64,000 bases of DNA from Ustulina deusta (Eukaryota > Ascomycota > Sordariomycetes > Xylariales > Xylariaceae), in the NCBI GenBank assembly GCA_023159155.1, contig JAJNNX010000005.1, forward strand, positions 186,001 to 250,000, written 5' to 3'. Under the pieces are notes generated by a model. That model worked only from the letters and a program-made list of their open reading frames with translations. It was not told where the DNA came from and did not search any database. A program made the translations under genes and the position numbers. The stretch's first letter is position 1, and every line of letters starts with the position of its first letter. Shown here in pieces: positions 1-11,700 of the stretch.

Positions 1-2447
1 ACTCGCGCCTGGAAGAAGACTAGAAACAGCAAGGTACCGATCCCAATAGTAGTGAACGCACTACCCTGTAGGGATGTGTGCCTACTAATAACCGACAGAC
101 TCTCCACTCGAGTCAGACATTCATTGGTACTCATTTTAAGCTATCGTACGTTGTAGTATCCGACCAGAGTTGTTTGCCGTTTGTAATCACCAATTGATTT
201 TTCCAGAGCCGAAGAAACGGGTGGTAAATCAATGGTACCTTTACTAATGAAGTTCGCAAGGCGGTTAGCCAGCGCATAATTGTTCATGGGCAAGGGATTG
301 GTTAGCACTACCAGGTACCTTGTAATTTGGACTGGAGTCATGCACGATGACTTAGGCTTCCTAGGTAGGTCTAGGTCTAGTGTTGACACCTATAGGTACC
401 TAGGTAGCTAAGTACCTAACCTAGGTACCTATTCTGCCCAGTGGTGAAGAAGCGAGCTGCTATACGACTTTAAACCCCATCTTACCTTACCTAAGTACCT
501 ACCTAGTCAAGTTACGTCCCGACAAACCTACCTGCATATACCTACTAGCACCTTTACAACAATCGCAATCCACCCTATCTCTCTTATTGCAAATTGTCCA
601 ATTCAGACCCTACAGTACTCCCGACATGTAGTTCATCGGTATTTCGCTCTTGCTTCTCACGTCGTTTTCTTCCTTGGTTAGGGTATCAAGCAGTGGCCAC
701 ATGGCCATAAGGCTGCGTCAGCCATCACTGTCCGTTCCCAGACGTGAAACATGAACGCTCCCATGCTGACTTGGCCAGATCCTTCAAAGCCTCTGTTGGA
801 ATCCCACTATTCATGTTTCCTCGGTTGGGTGGTACCAGTCCTTAGGCAACCCGACATAACCATCATCTTCCTCGCTTTCATAAACGGGAGGTCAAGCGCG
901 TGCATTATCCTACTCAGGCAGGCTACCGTTCTTCCAGGGCAGGCAGAATTTCGAGATCTATTCAATCCTGCTAGGACCCCCAAGGTCAACGGCTTCAGCG
1001 GACCGCAGTGATAAGTCGCATTGAGTGCTCAGCCTCGATGCCTCGTCAATGATTCTGCAGTGCGACCATCAGCCTATACACTTATAGTATAATTCTTCAC
1101 TTGTCTTGCGCAAATCCCGAAACTCCTTATTACACTACGCTTGCAAGTATACTATTTATAGGAGTCGCACATCCAGCTAATCAGCATAAATTGAAACTAA
1201 CAAGACGATATTGGCTTCTTCTTAGCCCACAAACAGGCGGTATATCGAAGTTTGCAAGGCGTCTCCCTGCTTGTAAAAACAGTAGTGTGTCCTCATTCCA
1301 AAGCTCCGGGAGCGGCGGCAAGTTCTAGCCACCAGCTGTCATTGGAATGCAACTTGTTACAGAGTACCTCATATGTATTTCACAAGGTGGTCCCAAAGGA
1401 CAGCATATAAATAGCACCAAGAGTCCTTCAAGACGGTTGAGTAAAGATGACTGCAGCCTCTGATGGCTCGCTTCCACATGCAAACCGGCCGTTCGTGGCA
1501 AATCCAATCGCAGAACGACAGGCGTATGGGAACAGGTGGAGAGCAACAACACTCCAAAGTACATCTTTGAGCCCAGGCATGAACAGCCTTATTTGATTAA
1601 CGAGTGGCGCCCAATCAACCGTGGCCCAATCAACCGTAGACAGTCCGTCAATAATGCGACTCTTATCTCGATCCGGGACAGGCGATATATGTAACAATAT
1701 ATGCGTAGGCACGCAAGGAGTTCGTCCTGGGTTTCACCATTTCTGTAGCACCCACCAAATCAGGCCTAGCACAATCGCTGCTTTTGCTGGCTTTTGCACA
1801 GACTTGGGGCTTGGCTCGCCATATACGCGCAGGTATTGTCAGAATTATATTAATATACATATAAATGTATAAGTTACCCAGCCGTGAGGGAAATACCTTG
1901 TACCTAGTCCTCAAAATTCTTGGGGTTTTACCATTGCTAGGTAGTAGCTTTGATCCCTAAAGTAGGTAGCTTGTGAATTTATGTAGTGTATAAGTGTAGA
2001 GATGCCGAAACGCACTACTATCAGAATATCGCTCCATGTTTGGGCAATTAACAGCACCCCAGGTCATTCACATCTCAAGAGGAGACTTTGGCAAGGCTAG
2101 AGGTCGGTAAGGTAGCGTACATAGCTAGTACTACCGCCCGTACCAATGCCTGTTAGAGGTTCGTAGGGAAGTCATATACAGGTAGTTTATATGTAAGGCA
2201 GAGTTAGCTAAAGCGGTCCTCTTCAGCGTGTATCACAAGGGGCGTCACCTTCCCTTCTATGTATTTTTATTATTATTAGCGCCCACTGTTAGTGCGGCGG
2301 TAGCCGGCTATCTGAGGGAAGGGGAGCGTCCGTTATTTGCGAACTTCTAGTGATCGAGCTCGACGCTGTCCAAGTTATTAAATGGATGGTTATATTATAT
2401 TGTACCATATAGCCTAACACGCCTTCATGTCCTTAAGGAGGCTGGCT

Positions 2448-2497
2448 CTGTAGGAGTACGCTCGCTTCCGCCCCAACCATGCAACGCACTCCTACAG
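2448..2497. repeat. 10-bp inverted repeat, hairpin-forming
   Basis: CTGTAGGAGT at 2448-2457 is perfectly inverted as ACTCCTACAG at 2488-2497, with a 30-base spacer. It lies about 165 bases before a tRNA-like fragment and may mark the edge of a decayed element. It could also be chance. Confidence 0.35.
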
Positions 2498-2630
2498 GTT
2501 TACAACAACATTGCGCGCCTCACACTCTTCACATTCCCGTCGCCTCAGCTCAGGCCGAGGGCCTTGCGCACAAGCGCGTTCCATGAATCCTTTGGCTGCG
2601 TTGACTACTGCTTTACTGGCTTGGTCAGTA

Positions 2631-2801
2631 GAGCTGCAGTTTTTTATTTTAGCAGGTTATGAGCCCGGTTGGCTCGGTGGATAGAGCGTCGGCTTCGTTA
2701 GAGCCTCTCGATCAAAACCAGCGGATACAACCAACCTCCACCCAGTTCCACCATGGAATGTGCTGGCCGAGAGTTGTAGTTTTTGATTTTAGCAGGCTGT
2801 G
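2631..2801. repeat. 31-base direct repeat, 140 bases apart, transition-only differences
   Basis: Copies at 2631-2661 and 2771-2801 align without gaps. They differ at five positions, all C/T or A/G transitions, with the T or A state distributed over both copies. That is the pattern expected from repeat-induced point mutation or cytosine deamination of a duplicated sequence. The tRNA-like fragment begins directly after the first copy. Confidence 0.45.
2662..2718 (+). pseudogene. Degenerate tRNA-like fragment (possible SINE head)
   Basis: The sequence has a good polymerase III A-box (TGGCTCGGTGG, 2670-2680) in a D-arm-like setting. A possible anticodon arm follows, but its 3' strand does not pair and no convincing B-box GGTTCGANTCC follows. 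It is therefore not a functional tRNA gene. A decayed tRNA or the head of a tRNA-derived SINE are the simplest explanations. Confidence 0.3.
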
Positions 2802-3618
2802 TCTCAGGCAGGAATCGCGGCAGGCGTAGATCCACTATCCCGCTTCATCGACAGCACTGCGTAGATGTCCAAGGGATGCAATACCTCAGCTCAGGATACC
2901 GCTCAAGTAGCTGGTTGTCGTCGACAGAAAGGGCAACAACGGGCACCGACATTGATGATGTGGCCTCGTCTGTTGATCCCGTGCCATTCGAGCGCTCCAA
3001 ATTAGAAACCCCAAGGGCTAGAGTTCGCCTAGAGTACGCGAGGCACCATCCACTCCCAGGAAGGATCACCTGAGGCCAAAAATAAACCCCCATCGCGGGC
3101 CTCCCTTTGATGGCAGGAGGCCCCTCGATAAGCCCTCCGTCGCTCTCGTTAGGTTGCTTAGCAAGCAGGAGTATTGTGCGTGCACGGCAAGGTGAGGTCC
3201 AAGAAAGAGAGATATATCCATTTCCACCGTACATCTACCACCCCTTCTTTCATGTACCGACCCCTTAAGTCGTAATTATCGCCCTCGTAGCGCACAGCTG
3301 TAATTCGTAGTTGTTGTCGACATCGGCAGATGATCCGAATATGGTCCCGTTTTCAGAATTAGCCAGTTCGAATATGGCAGGTTCGAATTGGGTCGTGCGC
3401 GGCAGCGATAAAATGGTGGCACGCTGAAGCAGCTTAAGGTCATACTCAGGACCTAATCCCGTGCCATTCCTGGCGACATCTGTTACATATGGGCTGCTGG
3501 CATCCGGTGCGGCCACAAGCTATCTATAACCCAAAATCCTCGCTTCCAATAGCCTCTTGCAGACCCTTGACTCTGTTTCGGATGAGCCACCCAAACCTAG
3601 GTGTAGCCAGGTACCTTG

Positions 3619-4383
3619 TTACAGCAGCAGATCAGCGATGGTATCTACTAAAAGCTGGACGTCTTTCTTGCTTAATCGGCAACAGTATCGTTGCCGATAG
3701 GTCTTGCGCCCTGCAGGCGAATGTCGAACTTTAAGCCCACTAATATAGGTAGTCCTCATATAGCCCCAGCCTTTGTAGAGACTTGCCTGTGGCTCGAACG
3801 AATAATCATATTTTTCTAATTCATTTCCAAAAGAATATCGTTTGCTTACCCACCATCTGTTCGTCGTAAGGGTGATTTCTTTTAGGTTGGGGTAATCCTC
3901 TTCCAGCAGTTCCTTAATTATAGGCGCCTCAAATGATTCAGTAACCGGCTTCGGCCAGGTATCACGACAAGGCGTCGCCGCGCGGATAACACCAGGGAAA
4001 GTCTCGGGCAAAATCAGCCGTTGGACTTGTCTAGCATCACTAGGATCAAGCTTATCTAGGAACCACTCGTCCGATGCTAGGCACAGAGTATCGAGGCGAA
4101 AATTGAACCAGCGGAAGTCCGTCTTATCCCGATTCGCAAAACAGGGCTTGTAGTATCGTAGAGTCTCGCTCCGCGATTCGGAGTTCACATAGCCTGAAGC
4201 GGGGAGTCGATTTTTAGTCCCGGGACGCAGGAAACTGCCCCCGTCATCCGTGCCTGGGTATAGTGACACGGTTCTTGGTTCCCAAGTGTGAACCCAGATT
4301 TTGAGGCGTACCTCGGTTGGGAGCTGTCGAAAAAGTTGGAATACTCGTTGCTGTTCTTGTTTATGTCGTTGTCGTGCAGGCAT
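3619..4383 (-). CDS. 2EXR domain-containing protein
   Basis: Single-exon gene of 254 codons from the ATG at 4383 to TAA at 3619. Near the N-terminus (residues about 14-30) it shows FxxLPTEVRLKIW, the hallmark of the fungal 2EXR family, which resembles the start of an F-box (Phe, Leu-Pro, then Glu-Ile/Val-Arg). The rest follows the usual 2EXR plan: a mixed alpha/beta stretch with conserved aromatic residues, here WFNFRLDTLCL around residue 90. No signal peptide or membrane segment is visible. These proteins are numerous and rapidly evolving in filamentous ascomycetes and their biochemical role is unknown; a link to ubiquitin ligases is only suggested by the F-box likeness. The family assignment is fairly sure, the function open. 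Confidence 0.8.
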   Translation of the reverse strand: MPARQRHKQEQQRVFQLFRQLPTEVRLKIWVHTWEPRTVSLYPGTDDGGSFLRPGTKNRLPASGYVNSESRSETLRYYKPCFANRDKTDFRWFNFRLDTLCLASDEWFLDKLDPSDARQVQRLILPETFPGVIRAATPCRDTWPKPVTESFEAPIIKELLEEDYPNLKEITLTTNRWWVSKRYSFGNELEKYDYSFEPQASLYKGWGYMRTTYISGLKVRHSPAGRKTYRQRYCCRLSKKDVQLLVDTIADLLL

Positions 4384-5569
4384 GATGAGGGATAAGATTC
4401 TAGGTCTATCGGTTTCGTGGGTGTGCCAGACTCTTGATAGGATAAGAGTATCAAGGTTTGATACTGTAAGGAAGGACTTACAAGGTCTGTTGATTTACTG
4501 TTGAGTCACTGAGAGCTGAATTAAAGTTTAGGTTCCGTAGTAGAAAAGTGAGATAGATGCAAGCACTCCTCCCATATGAGTTAAATTGTACCTACCTACT
4601 CTAACAGATATAAAACTTGGTGATAAACGAGGTAATAACAACTTTCCGACGCATGGTGCCAATGCCGTACAAGTCAGAAGAACAATGTCCATGGCGAGCT
4701 CCGACATACCCTGTGACTGCTGGCCGAGACGCTGCGAATCATCAGTCTGTGCCAACGCTGTCCAGCTCAACAACAACCGGCGTCATCATCGTGGACATCA
4801 AGAAATATATATCCCAACTGACTACTTTCAATCCGTGATAACCACGATGAGTCAAAATCATATACACCCATAGCTAGTAATAGCAATTAGTTCATCACAT
4901 TTAACCTACCTAGGTCCTCAAGAGTTGATACCAACACTTACCGCCTGGGGGAAGCTACCCTATAGTTGACCCACGCCGCCACACAAAACTAATCACCTAG
5001 GTAGTCATCTGGACGGATAGGCAACCATTGGTAGACATAAAACATTGACAATCCAATTAAAGAGGCCATGGTAAAGTATCAAGTGAATTTGATCTGCTTA
5101 GCGAACTGTGGCTAAAGTTGAGCACGCCTCGTGTCGTATCCTCACCATGGAATGTACTGGGTAGGTAGACATTGCTATTCGCATACATTGAGACCCTATA
5201 CGGCCGGGATAAAAATAGGGAGAATCCCTAGGCTACGTATACCATTGATAGATGTGCTCAAGTTACTTATGTCAACTAATACTGGACATGAAACAAAAAG
5301 GTGTTTTTGAATTGATAATTACCCTCGCACAGTAATGCAATGCGTGTATATCAGAGAGGACAGCCTGGACCGGAGAAATGTCATAATGATAATAGGTAAG
5401 CTCCAATGAGTTACAGCTCGGTCGAATTACTCAGACATGCTGCGGGCCAAAGCAGCCTTAAAGGTTATTCGTAATGTCATTCTAATAGGGGTACATCTGA
5501 CCAGCGTCACTACAAAACACGTAGCTTTTTAGATAACAACTTTGGTTCGCTGCCACTTTCCTCATCTGT
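4384..5569. other. Intergenic, 2EXR gene promoter side
   Basis: This separates the 5' end of the 2EXR gene from the 3' end of the phosphatase gene. It contains several overlapping short frames around 4530-4870 with no protein-family likeness. No RNA gene or element is recognised. Confidence 0.5.
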
Positions 5570-7174
5570 TCAATAAACGCTCCCACGCACGCTGTTTTCA
5601 TCCTTCTCAGCCTTGTCTAGCTGTTCCTCAGTCTCGAAGCTGCCATCATCTGAGCCCTGATCTGAGTTGCTCGGCGCATCACCAAGCTTATTAGCGTGCG
5701 CGTGGCGACTGGAATACTTGCTGCCACCGGGATCCTTGCTGCTACCGTTGGAAGTCGTTCCACTCCTATCGCCGTTCTTCACCCTCGCGGCCTTCGTCGC
5801 TAGTCTCACCCGAGCGTCACTCTCAGACAGGTCCTCTTCACTAGAATGGCCTGAATAGGTGCCGCCGAAATCCCGACCAACATGAAGATATGGAGCTATC
5901 TTAGGCGTGCTCAAGCTGTGGCGAAGGCGATCTTCGATCGTGATGAATGATGGTGTTCCGTCCGGGGAGGAAACAGCCTCCTCGTGGGCTTTAGCGACGT
6001 CAATAGAGGGAGGATGCATGCTCCGCGGATCGTCCGAGTCTTCGTCGGAATTGTTCAACTGTCGCCTTCCAAGCGTTCTTCGACGAGCAACAGTGCCATT
6101 ACCGTTTGCCCCTATATGGGGTAAGCCGGCGTTTGCGCTTGCCTCGTCGTGCTGCCTCAGTTCCAGTAGATCCCGGCGTATTTTGAATTGCTTGCCGTGG
6201 GAGCAACCCTCAGGACAGCCACCCCATTTTCGTGCGACCACTGGAGCTGCATCCAACTTCGCTGCATCTTCCGAGGAGGCATGGTCATCCTGTTCCTGTT
6301 CCTTCGCCTTCGCAACAGCTCGCTCTCGACGTAGCTCGGACCAGGTTCGTAGTTTGTTTTGCAGAATATACTTCCCACTGTCACGTTTGAGCTTCATAAT
6401 CAGAAACTCGCAGTGATTCACATTTCGTAGATCCTCAAAATACTCGACGGAGAAGTGATACCACTTCATCAAGAAAACGCGAGACATGAGGCCATGTGTT
6501 ACTTTGAATATGTTAGTAGGACGACTTAAGACGTACTCGTGTCAACGACAATGCCAACACCCGGTGCCCTTCGCACGCAGCAAGGATCGGTGACATACCA
6601 AGTACAAGTACGCTCGCAAAATCATTCTCGCCAAACTGGCGCCACAAGCTCTCGTTGAAGCCTGAAACGCGGTCATACGCATCTGCAGCACTTTCGCCAT
6701 TGGGGATGCGATAGAAGAAGTGTCCATAGTCAGCGCGTTCTTGCCACATACGCTCCATCTCATCACTACAAGGCTGGAAGTTTCCAAAGTCTTGTTCACG
6801 CAGGCGCGGTTCCTCGTATATTTTCATGCTCGCCCGTTTGAAGGGCGAAGGGTCGGGGTCGTCCGAGGCCAAGGTTTCTAGAATGCCTTCCGTTGTCTCT
6901 CTCGTTCGTCGATAAGGCGAGGTGTAGAATTGCAGGGTATCGTCGGGCCGCAACATGGCTCGTAGTCGACGGCCAGCGTCGCGAGCCTGTGCCCAACCAT
7001 CGGGAGTCAGCTTCACCCTGTGGTCGGGGATCGTCTGATGTATTTCTCTGTTTTCTGTGGCCTTGTTAGACTGTAGCTAGCTGTACATGAATACGACGTG
7101 ACCGTCCGGTAACACTAACTATTTCCTTCGGATTGCCCATGTCGGATGATGATTATGAGCCTAGGACGACCCAT
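5570..7174 (-). CDS. Histidine phosphatase (phosphoglycerate mutase-like), Det1 type
   Basis: Three exons: 7174-7120, 7054-6599 and 6501-5570; phases close to give 480 residues. Exon 1 encodes MGRPRL followed by the RHGQSEGN catalytic loop (His12 would be the phosphorylated histidine). Exon 2 has the TSPYRRTRET phosphate-binding segment and the LREQDFGNFQ block with the likely acid residue. Exon 3 opens with VTHG, supplying the second catalytic histidine (His173), so the catalytic set is complete. Residues from about 215 on are low-complexity, rich in Ser, Asp, Glu and Arg, a disordered tail typical of filamentous fungal versions and longer than in yeast. Closest known relative by motif order is yeast DET1, an acid phosphatase implicated in sterol trafficking; substrate here is unknown. 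Three copies of GGGATCT lie in the presumed 5' leader near 7216-7240. Confidence 0.88.
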
Positions 7175-8293
7175 GACTGTCTTTGAAAGAGTGTAGGTAG
7201 TATAGTTTCGAATAGGGCTGGGATCTGGGATCTGGGATCCAGGCAAATAAGAATGATGGCGGGGAAAACGAGCGCTTGTTCCCAGGTCCAGTATTTGGAG
7301 ATGTGGTTGAAGTGAAGGTGCTGGTTTACGAGCCAAGAAAAAACTGCCGAGTGAACGCTGTGTGGTGATGTCTGCAAGGATGGTGGCAAGAGGCGATATA
7401 TGGTAGGGAGCACTTAATATCTACTTATACTGTACATGTAAATCTCCCGTGACAAATGGCAAGTCCCGGGCAAGCGGGAGAGCGCCACACAGGTTGAAGC
7501 AGCCAATAAGTGAGTGTGTACAGAGCTTCACATGGCTCGAACAGGAAATAGAGCAGTTTATAACGATAACTAGAATATGTATGCAAGTTGGTGCCTGTTG
7601 CATCATCGTCCTGCGAAAACCATGGGCAGGTTTCATGTTCACCCCTCCCCTCGTCCGGTAACGAAGCACCTAGCCACCTATAGTGGCCTTAGGATCGCCC
7701 TCTAATCCCCAGTGTCCATGGTGCTGGGGGACGCAAGCCAAGGCCAAACAAGGCTAGTCACAGGGGGTTCAACCTCCCGACTGCTGACGAGGTACATGCC
7801 TTGATTGGTTGAACTTAGCCACTAGCCGGTTTCGTATCTAGTGACTATGGGTACCTGGTAGCGAGACGCACGGGGTAGTTAGAGCGGGGAGGGACCTACC
7901 GTGCAGTAGGCATCTACACTAGAAGGTGGTAGGTACATGTATCCAAGTAGTTATAGTAGCCTGCCTAAAGGTTAAAGCAACTTTTCCTTACATCATTTGA
8001 CCAGAACTTATCTCTAAAGCCAAGCTCTCTTTAACACAAGAGAAGGGGTTGTTGACCTTTTGTACCAGCTCTGGGTCGCGATTGGCCATCTGAAACAGGA
8101 GACATTATCTCCTCCTTCGGGGTGAAACAATTCGCCTCGCGAAACCTTCCACGCGACGAGGCTACCACGTTCTAACACACCCATCAAGATAAGCAGCCAG
8201 GCTATCACCAAACAACCACTCCTTTCATTTCTACCCTTGACGCCTCCACGAGTCTCCCACATACGCCCGCGCATACACACACAAACCACCAAA
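7175..8293. promoter_or_regulatory. Divergent intergenic region (phosphatase / PRKRIP1-like)
   Basis: The flanking genes are transcribed away from each other, so both promoters should lie here. Visible features are a GGGATCT triplicate at about 7216-7240, and a CA/CT-rich leader just before the plus-strand ATG at 8294. No clear TATA box was identified. Confidence 0.4.
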
Positions 8294-8917
8294 ATGTCCG
8301 GCGAAGGACCCGAAAGCATCCCGACATCCGCAGATCCACGGTCGAAGCGGCCGACGAAGAAACGCGCCCTGACGCCTCTCTCGGCGCAAGCCAAAGAGCT
8401 CGAGTCGCTCTTCGCGCGACCGGACCAAGAAGTCCGCACCGAGCGCCCCAACACGGCCCCGCGCCTCGCCGCGCCGCCCGAGATAGTTACGAACGTGCAG
8501 GGCTCGAGCGCCGGAGCCGGGTCGGGCGAGTTCCACGTGTACAAGGCGAGCCGGCGGCGCGAGTACGAGCGCCTGCGGCGCATGGACGAGGAGGTCGCCA
8601 AGGAGACCGCCGATGCCGACTTCGAGCACGGCAAGGAGGAGAGGCTTCGCAAGGATGACGAGAAGACTCGCCGGAATCGCGAGAAGAGGGAGAAGAAGCG
8701 GAAGGCGAGGGAGCGCGCTAAGAATGGTGGAGGAGGAGGTGACAATGCTAATCAAGCGGCTGCAAAAAATGGCACGGCCGGGACGATATCACAAAATGGC
8801 GTCAAATCGAGAATAGAACTTAAGAATAATGACAAAGAGGACGGTGGGGATATTACCCAAGACGCAGTCGATCAGCCGATGGAAGAAACTAAGGGCATCG
8901 TCATCGAGGATGATTGA
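8294..8917 (+). CDS. PRKRIP1-family splicing factor (DUF1168)
   Basis: Intronless, 207 residues. The ATG at 8294 is chosen over an in-frame upstream ATG at 8237 because it has a good context (CCAAAATG) and the family-like region begins after it. The core (residues about 55-145) carries the family hallmark GAGSGEFHVYKxxRRREYER, then a long charged helix with many Lys, Arg and Glu. Human PRKRIP1 has the same order and is a structural component of the late (C*) spliceosome, where its long helix contacts U2 snRNP; it was first described as a binder of double-stranded RNA and of kinase PKR. A nuclear, spliceosomal role is inferred from the family. The C-terminal 60 residues are low-complexity and acidic. 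It is convergent with CCT3, with 306 bases between stop codons. Confidence 0.9.
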   Translation: MSGEGPESIPTSADPRSKRPTKKRALTPLSAQAKELESLFARPDQEVRTERPNTAPRLAAPPEIVTNVQGSSAGAGSGEFHVYKASRRREYERLRRMDEEVAKETADADFEHGKEERLRKDDEKTRRNREKREKKRKARERAKNGGGGGDNANQAAAKNGTAGTISQNGVKSRIELKNNDKEDGGDITQDAVDQPMEETKGIVIEDD

Positions 8918-9223
8918 TAGGAGGAGTGATAGGGGAGAGAGGAATGAAAGAGGAGGTTAAGAAGATACCCAGCAGCATTCATTGAACATTTGCTGCATGA
9001 ACTGAGAAGAGCGCATCCGGGTAACGATGGCCTCGTGTAGGAATTGCTACAAAGCACGTCAAGTTTGTACCATCACCACATAGAATTAATTGCATCAGAA
9101 AGCCGACAGAGTCGTCTAATATATCCTATCTCATCAATATTTTAGGGACCGGCTGTTGGTACAAGGGGTATGTCCTAACATATCTCCTAGGGCAAACTCT
9201 TCAGTTCAAGAGCTTGAGACCAT
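8918..9223. other. Convergent 3' intergenic region
   Basis: These 306 bases between the stop codons of the PRKRIP1-like gene and CCT3 must contain both 3' untranslated regions and poly(A) sites. No other feature is recognised. Confidence 0.5.
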
Positions 9224-11113
9224 TTAATCATCACCTCCTCCAAGCCCGGCTGCTCCAACTTGCTGCGCTTTCTTAGCACTGCAAATATCATCTACTCTTA
9301 GCAAGAGACAAGCAGCCTACTCTCCATGTCAGTATAGTGTTCTCTTCGCCATGTTAGGGTGACAGGCAAGAGAAAGCTTACCTCGATAGCGGTTTTGATG
9401 CTCTGCAATTTGATAGCCTCTGGTTCCCAGATACCGTACTCCTTCATGTCTACAATTGTGCCCGTGTCTCCATTGATTCCCCATGAGCTCTTGCCTTCGG
9501 CATGCTTGGCGCGCAACTCTGTAAGCACCCTCACAGGACTAGCACCCGCGTTCTGGACGAGGGTTCGGGGTATGACTTCTAAAGCATCGGCAACGGCTTT
9601 GTACGGCCACTGCTGAACACCCTCAATATTCCTCGCCAGTTGCCCTAGCCTGACCGAAACTGCCATCTCTGTCGCTCCACCACCAGGTGATAGTCTTGGA
9701 TGAAAGATGACATTTCGAGCTACGCCCATGGCATCTTGCAGGTTACGCTCAATCTCGTTTAGGATATCCTTGGAGGGACCTCGAAGGAGGATTGTGCAGG
9801 CCTTTGGTGTTGTACACTTTGTGAGAAAGGTGAAGTATTCGTCGCCGATTTTTTCAATTTCAAACAGACCACATTTAGTACCAACGTCCGATTCCTGGAG
9901 ATCATCCACTCGGTTCACGATCGTGGCACCAGTCGCCCTGGCGATTCTGTTGTTGTCCGTCTTGCGAACTCTGCGAAGCGCAGTGATGTTCGCCTTCATG
10001 AAGTAATGTTGTGCCAGGTCTGAAACCCCCTTTTCTGTGATCACAAGATCGGGATTCAATGCTATGATAGCTTCACACATCGATTTGACTTGCTCCTCCT
10101 CGATTTGTAGAATACGGTTCCAGTCCTCTTCTTTTGTAATCTCGATGTTGGTTTGCGACTCGCCCTTTTTGTACTCTAGAGGGCAATCGAGCAGAACGAT
10201 TCTCGGGTTTTCGATCCTTCTCCGCATCTTGGGATGGGTGATATCCTTGTTGAGCATAACACCATCAAGCACTTTGCTGTCTTCGATCTCGCCACCCGGT
10301 ACTTTCTCCACGCGCGCATATCTCTTGATATCCACCTCTTTCTTGCCATTGCTGATTTCCCACGAAACAGTCCGAACAGCTTTTAGGGCCAGACCACACA
10401 TCAGGTCAGACCACCTTGAGACAAACTTTGTCCCAATCGAGGAGGATATTAAACTGTTCATCGCCTTGTCGTCGTCGATATCTATAGGGAGAGAGACCTC
10501 GTCGACAATCTCGAGAGCATCCTTGAGAGCATGTTTGAAGGCGGATATGATGATGACTGGGTGTATGTTTCTTTCGAGCTGAGGTAGGGCTTGTGCAAGA
10601 ATTTCACCACCTATGTGCTGGTTAGAAAATAAGTGACGATAGGGCCAACATTTTTTGCACGCACCCAAGATGATGACGGTTGTTGTGCCATCTCCAACTT
10701 CCTCGTCTTGTGTCCGGCTAAGCTCGATCATACTTTTGGCAGCGGGGTGGGACACCTCGATTTCTCGTAGAATAGCGTGGCCGTCATTCGTCAGCACGAT
10801 GCCACCCATGGGGTCGAGTAGCATCTTCAGCATGGCCTTGGGACCGAGACATGATCGAATAATGTCGGCGACCCTAGTTCTGGTGATCAGTGGAAGCGGG
10901 GCATGACGGCGAGGGGGGGAGCGTTACGTCTTTGCGGCAGCAATATTGGATAGTTGAGCTTTTCGACCAGTTTGTCTCTCACCGCTCTGGGTGTCTGAGA
11001 ATAGCTGTCAGTACGGATATTGGTGTTGCCTCGGTGCGTACGGGCTGCAGTAGAGCTCGAAAGGCTGCTTGCTGATGGAGGGGCTCACTCATGACCAGGA
11101 CCGGGGCCTGCAT
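9224..11113 (-). CDS. CCT3: Chaperonin-containing T-complex subunit gamma
   Basis: Five exons: 11113-11089, 10994-10928, 10873-10665, 10610-9382 and 9316-9224; 540 residues. It is a group II chaperonin subunit, one of eight in the TRiC ring that folds actin, tubulin and WD40 proteins in the cytosol with ATP. It begins MQAPVLVM and shows [16 protein letters not shown] (residues 40-55), the NDGHAIL block and [10 protein letters not shown] (90-99) with the nucleotide-contacting Asp92. The [36 protein letters not shown] and [12 protein letters not shown] segments match CCT3 along the whole chain. The protein ends [12 protein letters not shown] plus a Gly-Asp tail. After the DGTTT block the usual LAGE reads LGGE, formed exactly over the intron 3 junction. 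Length is normal. Identification as the gamma subunit is secure. Confidence 0.97.
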
Positions 11114-11700
11114 TTTGAAGGCGGCCTACTAGGCGAATCGCAACGCAGTCTAGGGGAATTCCAGGTCAAAAAAGGGAGGAACAGAGTGGTATTTGATTTA
11201 CCGAAGAGAAGGCTGAGGATTTGAAGCGTAGTATTTACGATACTGTTGCTCTCGAGAGCTTCCACGTTGGTTTCCCTAGAACTTGGAGAAATAATTTCGT
11301 CGGTGTGGTGATAGGTACTTCAGATAGGTAGGTATAGGTATCTAAGTACCTACCTTACAGCTATCAAGGTACTTATCAATCGACACAACCTGCACTTAGG
11401 CTGCCAGGTGCCAGTACTGTATTTGTGGTCTGTGCTCATTTTCAATCAACTTTGATAGTACCTACCTAGGCTACCGCTACCGTACTACCATGCTGGAAAC
11501 ATTCTACTGAGTATACATAGGTACCTAACAGTGTTGATGCACCGATGAAGCGATGTTGTATTCCAATCTGCCGCCTCTTTTGTTTGTTTTTGGGGGGTTT
11601 TTTTCCTCCTCGGTGGCGAACTCGTATCTTCTGACGCCAGCACATTCTCTACTCTCTCAATCCACCCCGCAGCTCTGCCGGTATTTCTACGCGCCCCCTT
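11114..11700. promoter_or_regulatory. CCT3 upstream region
   Basis: This is the promoter side of CCT3 and the 3' flank of the next minus-strand gene. It is dense in TAGGTACCTA-type motifs (about 11315-11370 and 11455-11530), and has a G/T homopolymer stretch near 11581-11607. No heat-shock element could be called with confidence. Confidence 0.4.

Larger units (their letters stand above)
1..3618. other. Gene-poor stretch with decayed repeats
   Basis: No recognisable gene. The stretch holds clusters of TAGGTACCTA-type motifs (about 350-440), a 10-bp inverted repeat (2448-2497), a tRNA-like fragment (2662-2718) and a 31-base direct repeat differing only by transitions (2631-2661 and 2771-2801). 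Two minus-strand open frames, about 2845-3234 (ATG start, 129 codons) and 3265-3516 (GTG start only, 83 codons), have protein-like composition but match no family I know. They could be decayed exons of one gene: both contain an N-G-T-G string. Confidence 0.5.

Noticed and set aside
5907..6416. Plus-strand ORF of 169 codons
   Set aside because: Antisense to the phosphatase exon 3, whose catalytic motifs and splice phases are clear.
8014..8755. Minus-strand ORFs of 243 and 174 codons
   Set aside because: They are antisense shadows of the PRKRIP1-like gene, whose GC-rich codons suppress stops on the other strand.
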